Part shown: in pieces, positions 17,987 through 26,055 of the stretch
Numbering within the stretch: position 1 is the first letter of the stretch
Layout of the letters: every line of letters begins with the position of its first letter
From: Pannonibacter phragmitetus DSM 14782
Lineage (GTDB): Bacteria; Pseudomonadota; Alphaproteobacteria; Rhizobiales; Stappiaceae
NCBI RefSeq assembly: GCF_000382365.1
Contig: NZ_KB908217.1
Span: 62,001 to 126,000 of the forward strand
DNA length: 64,000 nucleotides
Direction of reading: 5' to 3'
The notes under the pieces: model-generated
What the model was told of the DNA's origin: nothing
Database searches by the model: none
What the model saw: the letters and a program-made list of their open reading frames with translations, nothing else
Program-made: the position numbers and the translations under genes

Positions 17987-18982
17987 TCAGCGTCTCTGGC
18001 GCAGGGTCTCCAGCGCCAGGAGAACGAGCCCCGGCAAGGCCGCTCCGGCCAACGACAGCATCCCGTACAAAAGGCTTGCCGCCAGCCCTTGCGCTGCGGT
18101 GAAGCCGAACAGAGGCCAAAGCGCAGCAGCCGCAGCCTCCCGTGTGCCCCAGCCGCCGACGCCTACCGGTATCAGCATGCTGAGCAGGCACAGCGGAATG
18201 ATGGTGACCACTGCAAGAATGGGCAGACTGGCTCCCACCGCGTCGGAGGCAACACCGAAGGCCAGCAGGTAGCTTCCGGTGATCAGCAGGCTGAGGCCCA
18301 CCTGAACGGCCAGCGCGCCTCTTGTCCAGAAGGCAGCACGCAGCGCCTGACCGGCCACGGGCAGGAAACGGCGAAGCCGGGCGCGCGAGGCGGGGAGGAG
18401 CAGCGGCAGGGCAACCACCGCCGCAAGACCGCACGCCGCCGCCAGCCACAGGGGAGAGCGGGGCAGGGCGGCTGGAAACTCCGGCAAGGCGGCAGCACCG
18501 GCTTGCGGCAGGAAGAATGCCCAGGCAATCAGCCCGCTGGCAATGAGAAGCGCAAAGCCGATCTGTCCCGACAGGCGCTCCAGCACCACGGCTGTGGCCG
18601 CCTGCTTCCACCCGCCATCCGCGCTGTCCTTCACCCGGTAGACCCGCGCCGCATCCCCCGCCATGCCGCCGGGCAGCAGCAGGTTGAGCGTGCCGCCGAG
18701 GTAATATTCCCGGATGGCCGCGCCAAGCGGAATGGTGTGGCCAAGGCGGGCAGCGGTGAAGCGCCAGCGCAGCGCCGACAGCACGGTCTGAAACTGGACG
18801 AGCAGCAGCCCGGCCAGAAGATGTCCGGGCGGGGCCTTGGCAAGGGCAGCCGCGATGCTGGCCGGATCAAGCAGGGCAATGAGACCGGCCAGCAGCGCCA
18901 GACCCGCAAGGGACGCAAGCAGCCTTACCTGGCGGTCGGATGAGGCGGGGTGCAAGCGCGGCTCCGGGACTTGAGAAGGCAC
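17987..18982 (-). CDS. Flippase-like membrane protein (LPG synthase transmembrane region family)
   Basis: 331 residues with about eight hydrophobic helices. The hallmarks of the UPF0104 / lysylphosphatidylglycerol-synthase-TM family are present: ALRWRFTAARLG near residue 70, then the loop LLPGGMAGDAARVYRV (~101-116) and VVLERLSGQIGFALLIASGL. It has only the membrane half, without the aminoacyl-transferase domain of MprF, as in many proteins thought to flip or carry lipid-linked sugars. Its start is 5 bp from the start of the divergent sulfatase-fold gene, which leaves no room for separate promoters between them. Role in lipid export is inferred from family and neighbours. Confidence 0.85.
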   Translation of the reverse strand: MPSQVPEPRLHPASSDRQVRLLASLAGLALLAGLIALLDPASIAAALAKAPPGHLLAGLLLVQFQTVLSALRWRFTAARLGHTIPLGAAIREYYLGGTLNLLLPGGMAGDAARVYRVKDSADGGWKQAATAVVLERLSGQIGFALLIASGLIAWAFFLPQAGAAALPEFPAALPRSPLWLAAACGLAAVVALPLLLPASRARLRRFLPVAGQALRAAFWTRGALAVQVGLSLLITGSYLLAFGVASDAVGASLPILAVVTIIPLCLLSMLIPVGVGGWGTREAAAAALWPLFGFTAAQGLAASLLYGMLSLAGAALPGLVLLALETLRQRR

Positions 18983-18987
18983 AGTGA

Positions 18988-20649
18988 ATGACAGACCATA
19001 AATGGAGCGGCAAGTCCCTGAAGGCGAGGGCAGGGGCAGATGATCTGGCCCGCGGCGGTCACGTGAAGCCCGCTCTGGCGCTGGCCGTGTTCCTGCTGGT
19101 TTTTGGTGCGGCCTGCAATCTGCCGGACCGCCCCGGCGGATTTACGCTGGCTGCCCTCGCCCATGTGCCGCTGGATGTGCCTCTGGCGGGTCTGGCGCTC
19201 ATGCTTTTGCCGAGGCGGCTTGCCTATGGCGCCGTTGCCTTGACCACTCTGCTGGTCTTCATCCTGCTGGTCCTGAAACTTGCCGATACCGGCGTGCAGA
19301 TGGCGTTTCAGCGGCCATTCAATCCCTACCTTGACATCAAGATGCTGGGCGATGGCTGGAACCTTCTGTCCGGCACCATCGGCACTTTCACCGCCGCGCT
19401 GGCTGTGGCGCTGGCCCTTGCCCTGCTGGCAGGGGTGATGGCCGCGTTCTTCTGGTCGGCAGTCTGCCTCATCCGCATGCGGGCCCCCTTGCGCTTGCCT
19501 GCGCTGGCTGGCTTTTCCGTCCTTCTGGCACTGGGCCTCGGGATGCTGGCCGCCGGTGGCAATGCCGGGTTCCAGAGCGCCAGCCTCGGTGAGCGGCTGA
19601 AGGTGGTGGCCCGTTCCATCGCCGATCTCCGCGCCTTTGAGGCCGAACTGGTGCAGCCTGCGGATCTGCCGCCGCCCGGGCAGCTGTTCGCCCGCGTCCG
19701 GGGGCGGGATGTGGTGCTGGCCTTCATCGAATCCTATGGACGCAGCGCCATCGAAGATCCGCGCTATGCCCCGCTCACCGGCCCGCGCCTTGCCGCCGTT
19801 CAGGCCGAACTGGAGGGTGCGGGCTATGCCATGGCCAGCGGCTGGACCCGCGCGCCCACCGTCGGCGGCCTCAGCTGGCTCGCCCATGGCACGCTGCTGT
19901 CGGGCCTGTGGGTGGACAGTCAGGCGCGCTATGACCTGTTGATGCGCAGCGACAGGCCGAGCCTCAACCGCCTGTTCCGCGATGCCGGATGGCAGAGCGT
20001 GGCGGTGATGCCCGCCATCACCATGGACTGGCCGGAATCCGCCTACTACGGCTATGACACGGTGCTGGCGGCCAAGGACCTTGGCTACACCGGCAAGCCC
20101 TTCAACTGGGTGACGATGCCGGACCAGTACACGCTCTCCGCCTTTGACAGGCTGGCGCGCCAGCCTGCCGCCGCAGAGGGCAAGCCGGTGATGGCGGAAA
20201 TCGCCCTCATCTCCAGCCACGCCCCCTGGACGCCGGTGCCAAGCCTCATCGACTGGGAGGATGCCGCAGATGGCAGCAATTTCAACGCTCAGGCGGAAAG
20301 CGGCGACAGCCCGGCCGTGGTCTGGGCCGACCCGGAGCGGGTGCGTGATCACTATATCCGCACCATCGATTATGCGCTGGAAACCCTCGGCAGCTATATC
20401 GCACGCTCGGACGGCGAGGCGCTCTATGTGTTTCTGGGCGACCATCAGCCGGCGGCGATCATCACCGGGCAAGGGGCCTCGCGCGCCGTGCCCGTCCATG
20501 TGGTCAGCCGCGACCGGGCGCTTGTCTCCCGCTTTATCGAGCATGGCTTCATCCCCGGCATGATGCCGGCCGCCACGCCGCAGGCAGGCGAGGAGCCGGG
20601 CATGGATGGCCTGCGCGATGTGCTGATCCGGGCGATGAGCGGAGACTAG
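18988..20649 (+). CDS. Membrane-anchored sulfatase-fold transferase/hydrolase
   Basis: 553 residues. Four or five hydrophobic helices fill residues ~28-190, followed by a sulfatase-fold (alkaline phosphatase superfamily) domain outside the membrane. Metal and active-site elements seen: IESYGRS (248-), a likely nucleophile Thr291 in [14 protein letters not shown], and the metal motif LGDHQP (~483-488). The layout resembles phosphoglycerol or phosphoethanolamine transferases such as OpgB/LtaS/EptA, which decorate glycans or lipids with headgroups, but the sequence is divergent and a plain hydrolase is possible. A GTG at 19063 could be the start. It diverges from the flippase-like gene; together with the two upstream lipid genes it suggests an envelope-modification cluster. 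Confidence 0.8.
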   Translation: MTDHKWSGKSLKARAGADDLARGGHVKPALALAVFLLVFGAACNLPDRPGGFTLAALAHVPLDVPLAGLALMLLPRRLAYGAVALTTLLVFILLVLKLADTGVQMAFQRPFNPYLDIKMLGDGWNLLSGTIGTFTAALAVALALALLAGVMAAFFWSAVCLIRMRAPLRLPALAGFSVLLALGLGMLAAGGNAGFQSASLGERLKVVARSIADLRAFEAELVQPADLPPPGQLFARVRGRDVVLAFIESYGRSAIEDPRYAPLTGPRLAAVQAELEGAGYAMASGWTRAPTVGGLSWLAHGTLLSGLWVDSQARYDLLMRSDRPSLNRLFRDAGWQSVAVMPAITMDWPESAYYGYDTVLAAKDLGYTGKPFNWVTMPDQYTLSAFDRLARQPAAAEGKPVMAEIALISSHAPWTPVPSLIDWEDAADGSNFNAQAESGDSPAVVWADPERVRDHYIRTIDYALETLGSYIARSDGEALYVFLGDHQPAAIITGQGASRAVPVHVVSRDRALVSRFIEHGFIPGMMPAATPQAGEEPGMDGLRDVLIRAMSGD

Positions 20650-20735
20650 GGACTATGCAGCCTGCGCTGACGGCAGGCGGCATACGGGAAAACCCTCATG
20701 TTGCCATCTGCCGGACCGGGGCCTATACCCCGGCC

Positions 20736-21071
20736 ATGGACACTTTGCCCCCTTGCCCCGAATGCCGCTCCACCTTCACCTATGAAGTGGAAGGCACCCT
20801 GACATGTCCCGAATGCGGGCATGAATGGCCGCTGGCCGCCGCCCCCGAGGCAGGCCTTGAAGTGCGCGACAGCGTCGGCAACCTGCTCGCCGATGGCGAC
20901 ACGGTGACCCTGATCAAGGACCTGAAGCTCAAGGGCTCCTCCAGCGTCCTCAAGATCGGCACCAAAGTCCGCGGCATCCGCCTCGCCGACAGCGACCACA
21001 ACATCGACTGCAAGATCCCCGGCATCGGGCCGATTGGGCTGAAGTCCGAGTTCGTGAAGAAGGCGACGTGA
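20736..21071 (+). CDS. yjdM: YjdM/PhnA family zinc-ribbon protein
   Basis: 111 residues from ATG 20736, the same length as E. coli YjdM. Two CPEC motifs near residues 7 and 24 form a zinc ribbon, followed by the conserved core [39 protein letters not shown] and [19 protein letters not shown]. YjdM was once named PhnA for alkylphosphonate use, but it is not a phosphonoacetate hydrolase and its role is not established. The frame is open upstream to 20655, yet the extra residues are not family-like. It stands alone here after the sulfatase-fold gene. Confidence 0.92.
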   Translation: MDTLPPCPECRSTFTYEVEGTLTCPECGHEWPLAAAPEAGLEVRDSVGNLLADGDTVTLIKDLKLKGSSSVLKIGTKVRGIRLADSDHNIDCKIPGIGPIGLKSEFVKKAT

Positions 21072-21148
21072 GGGGCTGAGGCTGCCCGATTTACGAGGCA
21101 TTGCAGGGCGAAGCCCCGGGCAGTACTCGAGCCTGACCGTCTTATTGT

Positions 21149-21175
21149 AATCTACGCCGTCGAGGCGTAGATTTT
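21149..21175 (+). terminator. Terminator-like hairpin after yjdM
   Basis: Perfect 10-bp inverted repeat AATCTACGCC / GGCGTAGATT with a 5-base loop GTCGA, followed by TT. It lies 78 bp after the yjdM stop and 30 bp before the DUF1778 remnant. The U-tract is short, so termination is plausible rather than certain. Confidence 0.55.
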
Positions 21176-21204
21176 GTGCTGCTTCAGGTCTCTGTAAAGC
21201 AGCC

Positions 21205-21408
21205 ATGCCCGCGTTTTATGACACAACGAAAGACATTGACGGCCGCGCAAGCGAGCGAATGAGCTTTCGTGCCAAGCCGCATGTCAAGCAGGCCATCCAT
21301 CGCGCTGCGGCGCTCAGCGGCGTGGACATCAGCGTGTTCACGATGAGCGCCGCCTACCAGTCCGCGCTTGCGACGATCGCCGCGCATGAGTGCGTTATTC
21401 TTATATGA
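21205..21408 (+). pseudogene. Truncated DUF1778 antitoxin (TacA-like), toxin partner missing
   Basis: 67 codons. Residues ASERMSFRAKPHVKQAIHRA and AALSGVDISVFTMSAAYQSA match the N-terminal DNA-binding part of DUF1778 antitoxins, which pair with GNAT acetyltransferase toxins (TacA-TacT). Family members usually run to about 90-100 residues; here the frame ends right after AAHECVILI, where the toxin-neutralising C-terminal tail should begin. No GNAT toxin gene follows. Base composition turns AT-rich exactly at this point, so the gene appears to have been cut by the insertion of the island that follows. Start has no strong Shine-Dalgarno. Probably a remnant, though a DNA-binding fragment could still be made. 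Confidence 0.6.
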
Positions 21409-21438
21409 ATATTACTGATTGAATTTGTTGGTTAATGT

Positions 21439-23694
21439 ATGGCAGTATTTGATAGATTGTCGCTTGTATTCGAAAGCCGATCTATCAAGGATAGTAGCCT
21501 TATGAAAAAAGACAAAATCACGCCGATGAGTTCTCGCGAAGAGGGTGAGATATTCCAAGAGCTGCAAAAATTATGTACTTCGCCGGGTTTCATACACGTC
21601 ATCGCATTTTTCTGCTGGCGTGATAATTTCATAAGATTCTCTGGTGATCAGGTCACCGAAAAGGATGTCGAGCACCAGTACTCCCACGAAAAGCTGCTCA
21701 GATCAGAGATTTCGACTCTCATAGGCCTGATGGCAAAAGGGAATGTTGATATTGGGATTCCCGAGCCCAGCACGCTCCAGAATTACATAGATCAGACAGA
21801 AGCGCTGCTGCATGAAATGCATATGAGCCTCCAGAAGCCTTGGATGGCCGCGTTTGAAGTCATGGAGCGCAATCCAGGCGAAGCAAATCGCGTTGATCCA
21901 TTTAGCACTGCTGAGGGCTTAAGGGAGCCTATTTTCTATGGCGGTGAGTCTGCCTACAACTTTCAGTATGTAGAACTTGCGGCTAAAAAATACCGTGCAG
22001 ATAATGACTGGCTTAGATCACGCGTTGGCTTCGCAATTGAAGAGGCTTGCATAGTTGCTCGTAAGCTTGGTGATTTGCAGATGAAAAAGCTCTTGGATCT
22101 TCGCGAGGCGATGCTGGATCTTCATCCACATCAATTGACTTTCCTGCCAGGATTCACTTTTACTGTAAATGAGCTAACGGAACCAACAGGATTGTCCTTT
22201 GAAAGAATAGAACGTGTCCTTATGGCGTTCACAGTTGATCTGAAAAAAGCGAATGCCTTCTTTTCCAGCCTGAGCGCCTTCAACGAAGCAAACGCCGCGC
22301 CGATTATTAAAGCTGCCGATGGTTCGTATATTCTCTTGCAACACTACAGCTTGTTTGAAGCGCTGTATGAAGCGCCGTTTTTCTGGATGGCTGAGGACAA
22401 AACCTACTCAGCAACAGCGTCGAAGAACCGTGGCGTGTTTGCTGAGCAATTCTTGGCAGACCGACTTACACATGTTTTTGGAAGCAAACACGTCTTTCAA
22501 AATGTGAACATTTGCAAGGGAAAGATCCGTGTCTCTGAAGCGGATGTTTTGGTCGTGTATGGTGATCGAGCAATTGTGGTACAGGCCAAATCAAAACGGC
22601 TGACAATCGAGGCGCGGAAGGGAAACGATCTTCAGCTAAAGGATGATTTTAAGAAGGCGATTCACGATGCATATGATCAGGCCTTGCTTTGTTCAGAGGC
22701 GCTCCTGGACGAGATGTTTCAGTTTGTATTATCATCTGGCGAAGTATTAAATTTTCCCAGAAGGCCCACCAAGATTTTTCCAGTATGTGCTGTATCGGAT
22801 CATTTTCCCGCCTTAGCTGCACAGACGCGGCAGTTCTTAAAAATCAGATCCACGGAAAATGTGCAACCGCCCATAGTTACCGACGTATTTCTCGTGGACG
22901 TCCTAACAGAAATATTAGAGACGCCATTGCAGCTCTTAAACTACTTGGCGCTGCGAGCGAAATTCGACAAGCAGCTCTTAGTAAGTCAAGAGCTTACAGC
23001 TTTAGGCTATCATCTGAAACAGAATTTGTGGTTGGATGAGAAGTACGATATGGTGAACTTGGGTGAGGATTTCACCAGTTCCCTCGACATAGCGATGTGC
23101 GCCCGCAGGTTAGGAATTCCGGGGGAGCGAACACCCAAAGGCATTCTAACTCGCTTTGACGGAACGCCAATTGGCAGATTGATTTCTGAATTTGAGGCCA
23201 GCGCAATTCCCGAACTTGTGGGGCTTGGAATGCTATTCCTTCAGTTCGGATCCGATACAGCCAAGCACATCAATCGGGGTATTGATCGATTAGTGCGTTC
23301 CGCAGCGGAGGATGGGCGACAACACGACATTTCTGTTCCATTGGATGGCGGTGGTTCAGGCTTCACCATTCATGTGAACTCCCTCCCCGAGGAAGTCGCT
23401 CAAACGTGTTTGCAGACACATTGCCAAATTAGGAAGTACGACACAAAATCAGACGTCTGGTATGGGCTTCTCCTTGCGCCCGGAACTGGGGAGATCAGAG
23501 GCGCGCTGGCAATCGAAGGTAGGTGGAAAGCCGATTCTGACATGGAGAACGCGCTCGCTGCATGGCCGAAAAAGCCGATGGTGCCAATTGGGACGTTATC
23601 ACGGGGAGCTACACGCCGGAAAATTGGCCGGAATGATTCATGCCCATGTGGTAGTGGAAAGAAGTACAAGAAATGCTGTCTAAGTAGATCATAG
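21439..23694 (+). CDS. Large unknown protein with PD-(D/E)XK-like nuclease core and SEC-C motif
   Basis: 751 residues, not recognised as a whole. A central alpha-beta region fits a restriction-like nuclease fold of the Mrr/NERD type: Glu336 in NRGVFAEQFLADRL, then the hydrophobic strand with Asp369 (SEADVLVVYG) and Gln382-x-Lys384 in AIVVQAKSKRL. The Q-x-K form occurs in Mrr-like enzymes. The C-terminus, IGRNDSCPCGSGKKYKKCCL, is a SEC-C zinc motif as in SecA tails and several stand-alone proteins. The N-terminal ~300 residues are mostly helical. Codon use is AT-rich and unlike the neighbours, so horizontal transfer is likely. No signal peptide or membrane segment. A nuclease role in defence or mobile-element biology is my inference. 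ATG 21502 is another possible start; neither has a good Shine-Dalgarno. Confidence 0.75.
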   Translation: MAVFDRLSLVFESRSIKDSSLMKKDKITPMSSREEGEIFQELQKLCTSPGFIHVIAFFCWRDNFIRFSGDQVTEKDVEHQYSHEKLLRSEISTLIGLMAKGNVDIGIPEPSTLQNYIDQTEALLHEMHMSLQKPWMAAFEVMERNPGEANRVDPFSTAEGLREPIFYGGESAYNFQYVELAAKKYRADNDWLRSRVGFAIEEACIVARKLGDLQMKKLLDLREAMLDLHPHQLTFLPGFTFTVNELTEPTGLSFERIERVLMAFTVDLKKANAFFSSLSAFNEANAAPIIKAADGSYILLQHYSLFEALYEAPFFWMAEDKTYSATASKNRGVFAEQFLADRLTHVFGSKHVFQNVNICKGKIRVSEADVLVVYGDRAIVVQAKSKRLTIEARKGNDLQLKDDFKKAIHDAYDQALLCSEALLDEMFQFVLSSGEVLNFPRRPTKIFPVCAVSDHFPALAAQTRQFLKIRSTENVQPPIVTDVFLVDVLTEILETPLQLLNYLALRAKFDKQLLVSQELTALGYHLKQNLWLDEKYDMVNLGEDFTSSLDIAMCARRLGIPGERTPKGILTRFDGTPIGRLISEFEASAIPELVGLGMLFLQFGSDTAKHINRGIDRLVRSAAEDGRQHDISVPLDGGGSGFTIHVNSLPEEVAQTCLQTHCQIRKYDTKSDVWYGLLLAPGTGEIRGALAIEGRWKADSDMENALAAWPKKPMVPIGTLSRGATRRKIGRNDSCPCGSGKKYKKCCLSRS

Positions 23695-23708
23695 TTGCCC
23701 GTCCAATC

Positions 23709-23734
23709 GCTTTCAAGTGCGTGCACTTGAAAGC
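23709..23734. repeat. Perfect 12-bp inverted repeat downstream of the island gene
   Basis: GCTTTCAAGTGC and GCACTTGAAAGC are separated by only GT, 14 bases after the stop codon. There is no T-run, and the two-base spacer is short for an RNA terminator, so it could be a protein-binding palindrome, a mobile-element end or a terminator with an opened loop. Confidence 0.6.
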
Positions 23735-23814
23735 CAGAATTTACCCCCGGGGCATTCCGCGCCAGACCGCCCCGGTGGGTGCAAGATCTAACTATCAGTA
23801 AAGTTTGGAAAATT

Positions 23815-23891
23815 TGGTAGCGGAGGAGGGACTCGAACCCCCGACACGCGGATTATGATTCCGCTGCTCTAACCAACTGAGCTACTCCGCC
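23815..23891 (-). tRNA. tRNA-Met (anticodon CAT, elongator type)
   Basis: 77 nt including an encoded CCA end. On the minus strand: acceptor GGCGGAG pairing with CTCCGCT (first pair G-U), D-arm GCTC...GAGC, anticodon stem GCGGA / TCCGC around loop ATCATAA, and a T-arm with GGGTTCGAGTCCC. The anticodon CAT with this body resembles the alphaproteobacterial elongator tRNA-Met rather than initiator; a lysidine-modified tRNA-Ile(CAU) cannot be fully excluded. Its 3' end faces the AT-rich island. Confidence 0.92.
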
Positions 23892-24482
23892 ATCCGTCCG
23901 TCTGCCGTTTTGGAGTACCGGAGCGGTTGGTGCTGTCCGGCGGGCAGAGGCTTGAGCGCGGCGCGGTGGCGCCGGTGTGGGGAGCTTATAGGAAGGGGCG
24001 GGGGCTCCTGTCAAGCGGGGTTTGACGGGATTTTGACAGGCGGCACAAGCGGCTGTCCGGCCTGTGGATGACGGCAGTGAAGCTGTCTGGCAAACGCTGG
24101 CAAACTGGCAGATTTCTGGTGCCTTGGGGCGGGTGTTCCCATGGCGTTGCCTTGCTTTTAATGCGGCAGGCGCGATGTGGCGCCGTATGCATGATTAACT
24201 CAGTTTATTGTATGGATGACCCTCCTGCGCGGTTGGTGCGGCGGATGAGGGCTTTGCGCCTATGACAGGTCCCGGCACGGAGGCCGGGACGGCGCGGGGG
24301 AATGCACTGGAGAGAGCCTGACCGGCAGGTGGCGGCAGCGTTTTTGGGGTGCAACTGGCTTCCGGCGATGGGAAGGGTGTCAGCTGCAGAGCCCGGCGCG
24401 GCACAAAGCGCACGCCGTCCAGCAGATCTTGCAGGTTTCCGGATGAGGTCTCCCGGTGAGGCCGCTCACCGGGAAGACAGAC
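23892..24482. other. Gene-free region between tRNA-Met and mnmA
   Basis: About 590 bp with no convincing coding frame. It holds a short tandem-like motif (CTGGCAAACGCTGGCAAA near 24091), an AT-rich stretch around 24190-24215, a hairpin GTCCCGGC / GCCGGGAC at 24269-24290 and the hairpin after mnmA. It may contain the tRNA promoter near the 23892 end; I see no further feature. Confidence 0.5.
24451..24474 (-). terminator. Hairpin immediately after mnmA
   Basis: Perfect 10-bp stem TCCCGGTGAG / CTCACCGGGA with loop GCCG, 8 bp after the mnmA stop on the minus strand. No U-tract follows, so it is a probable transcript-end hairpin without classic rho-independent features. Confidence 0.45.
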
Positions 24483-25667
24483 TCACGCTGCCGGCAGCGT
24501 CCGGTTTTCTTCGCGGGTGAAGGCGGGGCTGGTGAGGCCGAGGGGTCTGGCGCGGGCGATCCAGCCGCCGCCCAGAACCTGCGCGCTGCTGTCGTCGCTG
24601 TCATAGAAGACGCAGGCCTGCCCCGGCGCGACGCCGGTTTCCCCATCAGTCAGTTCCACCTTGGTTATGCCATCTGTAATGGTCAGCACCGCCGGGGTCG
24701 GCGGGCGGGTGGAGCGGACCTTGGCGAAGACTTCCGCGCGCATGCCTTCCGTGGCAGGCGTTGCGCCCAGCCAGTTGAGGTCGCGCAGCTCCAGCGTGCG
24801 GGTGGCGAGCGCCTCCTTGGGACCGACGAGCACGCGCTTCTGCGCCGCGTCCAGATGCACCACGTAAAGCGGCTCACCGGTGGCAACGCCAATGCCGCGC
24901 CGCTGGCCGATGGTGTAGTGGATGATGCCCTCGTGCCTGCCCAGCACGCGCCCGTCCAGATGCACGATGTCGCCCGGCTCCAGCGCATCGGGGCGCAGCT
25001 TCTGGATCACGTCGGAATACTTGCCCTTGGGCACGAAGCAGATGTCCTGGCTGTCCTGCTTGTCGGCAACGGACAGGCCGAATTCGCGGGCCAGCTCGCG
25101 CACGTCCGCCTTCGGCATGCCGCCGAGCGGGAAGCGCAGGAAGTCCAGCTGCTCCTGCGTGGTGGCAAAGAGGAAGTAGCTCTGGTCGCGGTCGAGGTCC
25201 GCCGGGCGGAACATCTGGTGGCGGCCGTCAGCGCCCGGCGCGGTGCGCACGTAATGGCCCGTGGCCAGCACATCGGCGCCCAGCGTACGGGCGGTGGCCA
25301 GCAGGTCGGAGAACTTGACCGTCTGGTTGCAGGCAACACAAGGCACCGGCGTTTCGCCGTTGAGATAGCTGTCGGCGAAACGGTCGATCACCTGCTCCTT
25401 GAAGCGGCGCTCATAGTCCAGCACGTAATGGGGAATCCCAAGACGCTCGGCAACGCGGCGGGCATCGTGAATGTCCTGCCCGGCGCAGCAGGAGCCTGCC
25501 CGGTGCACAGCGGCGCCATGGTCATAAAGCTGCAGGGTGATGCCGATGACATCATAGCCCTCGCGCTTCATCAGGCCGGCGACGACGGAAGAGTCGACGC
25601 CGCCGGACATGGCGACAACGACACGGGTCTCTGCCGGGGGCTTCGGCAGATGAAGGGTATTCAGCAT
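24483..25667 (-). CDS. mnmA: tRNA-specific 2-thiouridylase MnmA
   Basis: 394 residues from ATG 25667 (GAGAGGACGCAAA upstream), close to the family length of ~365-400. The PP-loop [18 protein letters not shown] binds ATP; catalytic cysteines lie in [12 protein letters not shown] (near residue 117) and in the later [13 protein letters not shown] (near 214). Further family features are [15 protein letters not shown] and [12 protein letters not shown]. MnmA transfers sulfur to uridine 34 of tRNA-Lys, -Glu and -Gln. The open frame extends 94 codons upstream, but those residues are unlike MnmA. It is divergent from the fliK region. Confidence 0.97.
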   Translation of the reverse strand: MLNTLHLPKPPAETRVVVAMSGGVDSSVVAGLMKREGYDVIGITLQLYDHGAAVHRAGSCCAGQDIHDARRVAERLGIPHYVLDYERRFKEQVIDRFADSYLNGETPVPCVACNQTVKFSDLLATARTLGADVLATGHYVRTAPGADGRHQMFRPADLDRDQSYFLFATTQEQLDFLRFPLGGMPKADVRELAREFGLSVADKQDSQDICFVPKGKYSDVIQKLRPDALEPGDIVHLDGRVLGRHEGIIHYTIGQRRGIGVATGEPLYVVHLDAAQKRVLVGPKEALATRTLELRDLNWLGATPATEGMRAEVFAKVRSTRPPTPAVLTITDGITKVELTDGETGVAPGQACVFYDSDDSSAQVLGGGWIARARPLGLTSPAFTREENRTLPAA

Positions 25668-26055
25668 TTTGCGTCCTCTCGTTCCGCCGGGGTCAAGGGC
25701 CGGGGGCGGGATGGGCGTTGGCCGGAAGGGCATGACAGCGGAAATGCCGCGGGTCAGGCTGTCCCGCATGTGCCGCAGGCAGCCCGGCGGAACTGCGGTC
25801 AGGCCGTCCGGGAGATGGGGGGAGTATACAGGTAAGGCGCGCTGCTGCCAATCGGCCCGGCAAAAGGTGCAAGTGACCGGGCAAGCCTTGCCGTGCCGGG
25901 CAGGATTTGCCGGGTCTGGCGTGCTGCAGAAATGGCTCTTGCCTTGCATTTTCTTGATTCAAAACAACAATTTGCGGGTGCTGAAACTGGCCCCGTCCTT
26001 GCTTTTGACTGGCAAGGACAAATCCGCCCCTTGTGGGCAAGCGTCGAGGGTTGCC
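25668..26055. other. Intergenic region between mnmA and fliK
   Basis: 388 bp. It holds the mnmA ribosome-binding site and presumably its promoter near 25670, and a sigma-54-like element at 25933-25948 reading toward fliK. The DNA is more AT-rich between about 25925 and 26010. Both strands have open frames, but their products look unlike any family, so I call no gene. Confidence 0.5.
25933..25948 (+). promoter_or_regulatory. Sigma-54-type promoter for fliK-flgD
   Basis: TGGCTCTTGCCTTGCA matches the -24/-12 pattern TGGC-N7-TTGCA with exact spacing. It lies about 108 bp before the fliK start. Late flagellar genes of FlbD-carrying alphaproteobacteria are transcribed by sigma-54 RNA polymerase, and flbD is encoded 8 kb downstream, which supports the call. 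Confidence 0.6.

Larger units (their letters stand above)
21400..23814. mobile_element. Small AT-rich genomic island next to tRNA-Met
   Basis: From about 21400 the DNA is clearly richer in A and T than either flank, with frequent tta, ata and aaa codons, and it stays so to about 23700. The left edge falls inside a DUF1778 antitoxin gene; the right edge lies at the 3' end of the minus-strand tRNA-Met, a common integration point. Only one large gene is inside. No integrase, transposase or clear direct repeat of the tRNA end was found, so the element may be a decayed or hitch-hiking insert. Boundaries are approximate. Confidence 0.5.

Noticed and set aside
18925-20544. 539-codon minus-strand open frame opposite the sulfatase-fold gene
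   Set aside because: The plus-strand product has membrane helices and ordered metal motifs; the minus product is His/Gly/Arg-rich without structure.
21072-21440. Possible att duplication of the tRNA-Met 3' end at the island's left edge
   Set aside because: I compared the tRNA 3' sequence by eye with this stretch and found no run resembling it.
24269-24290. Hairpin GTCCCGGC / GCCGGGAC as a terminator
   Set aside because: No gene ends nearby on the plus strand, there is no T-run, and GC-rich DNA of this length yields such stems by chance.
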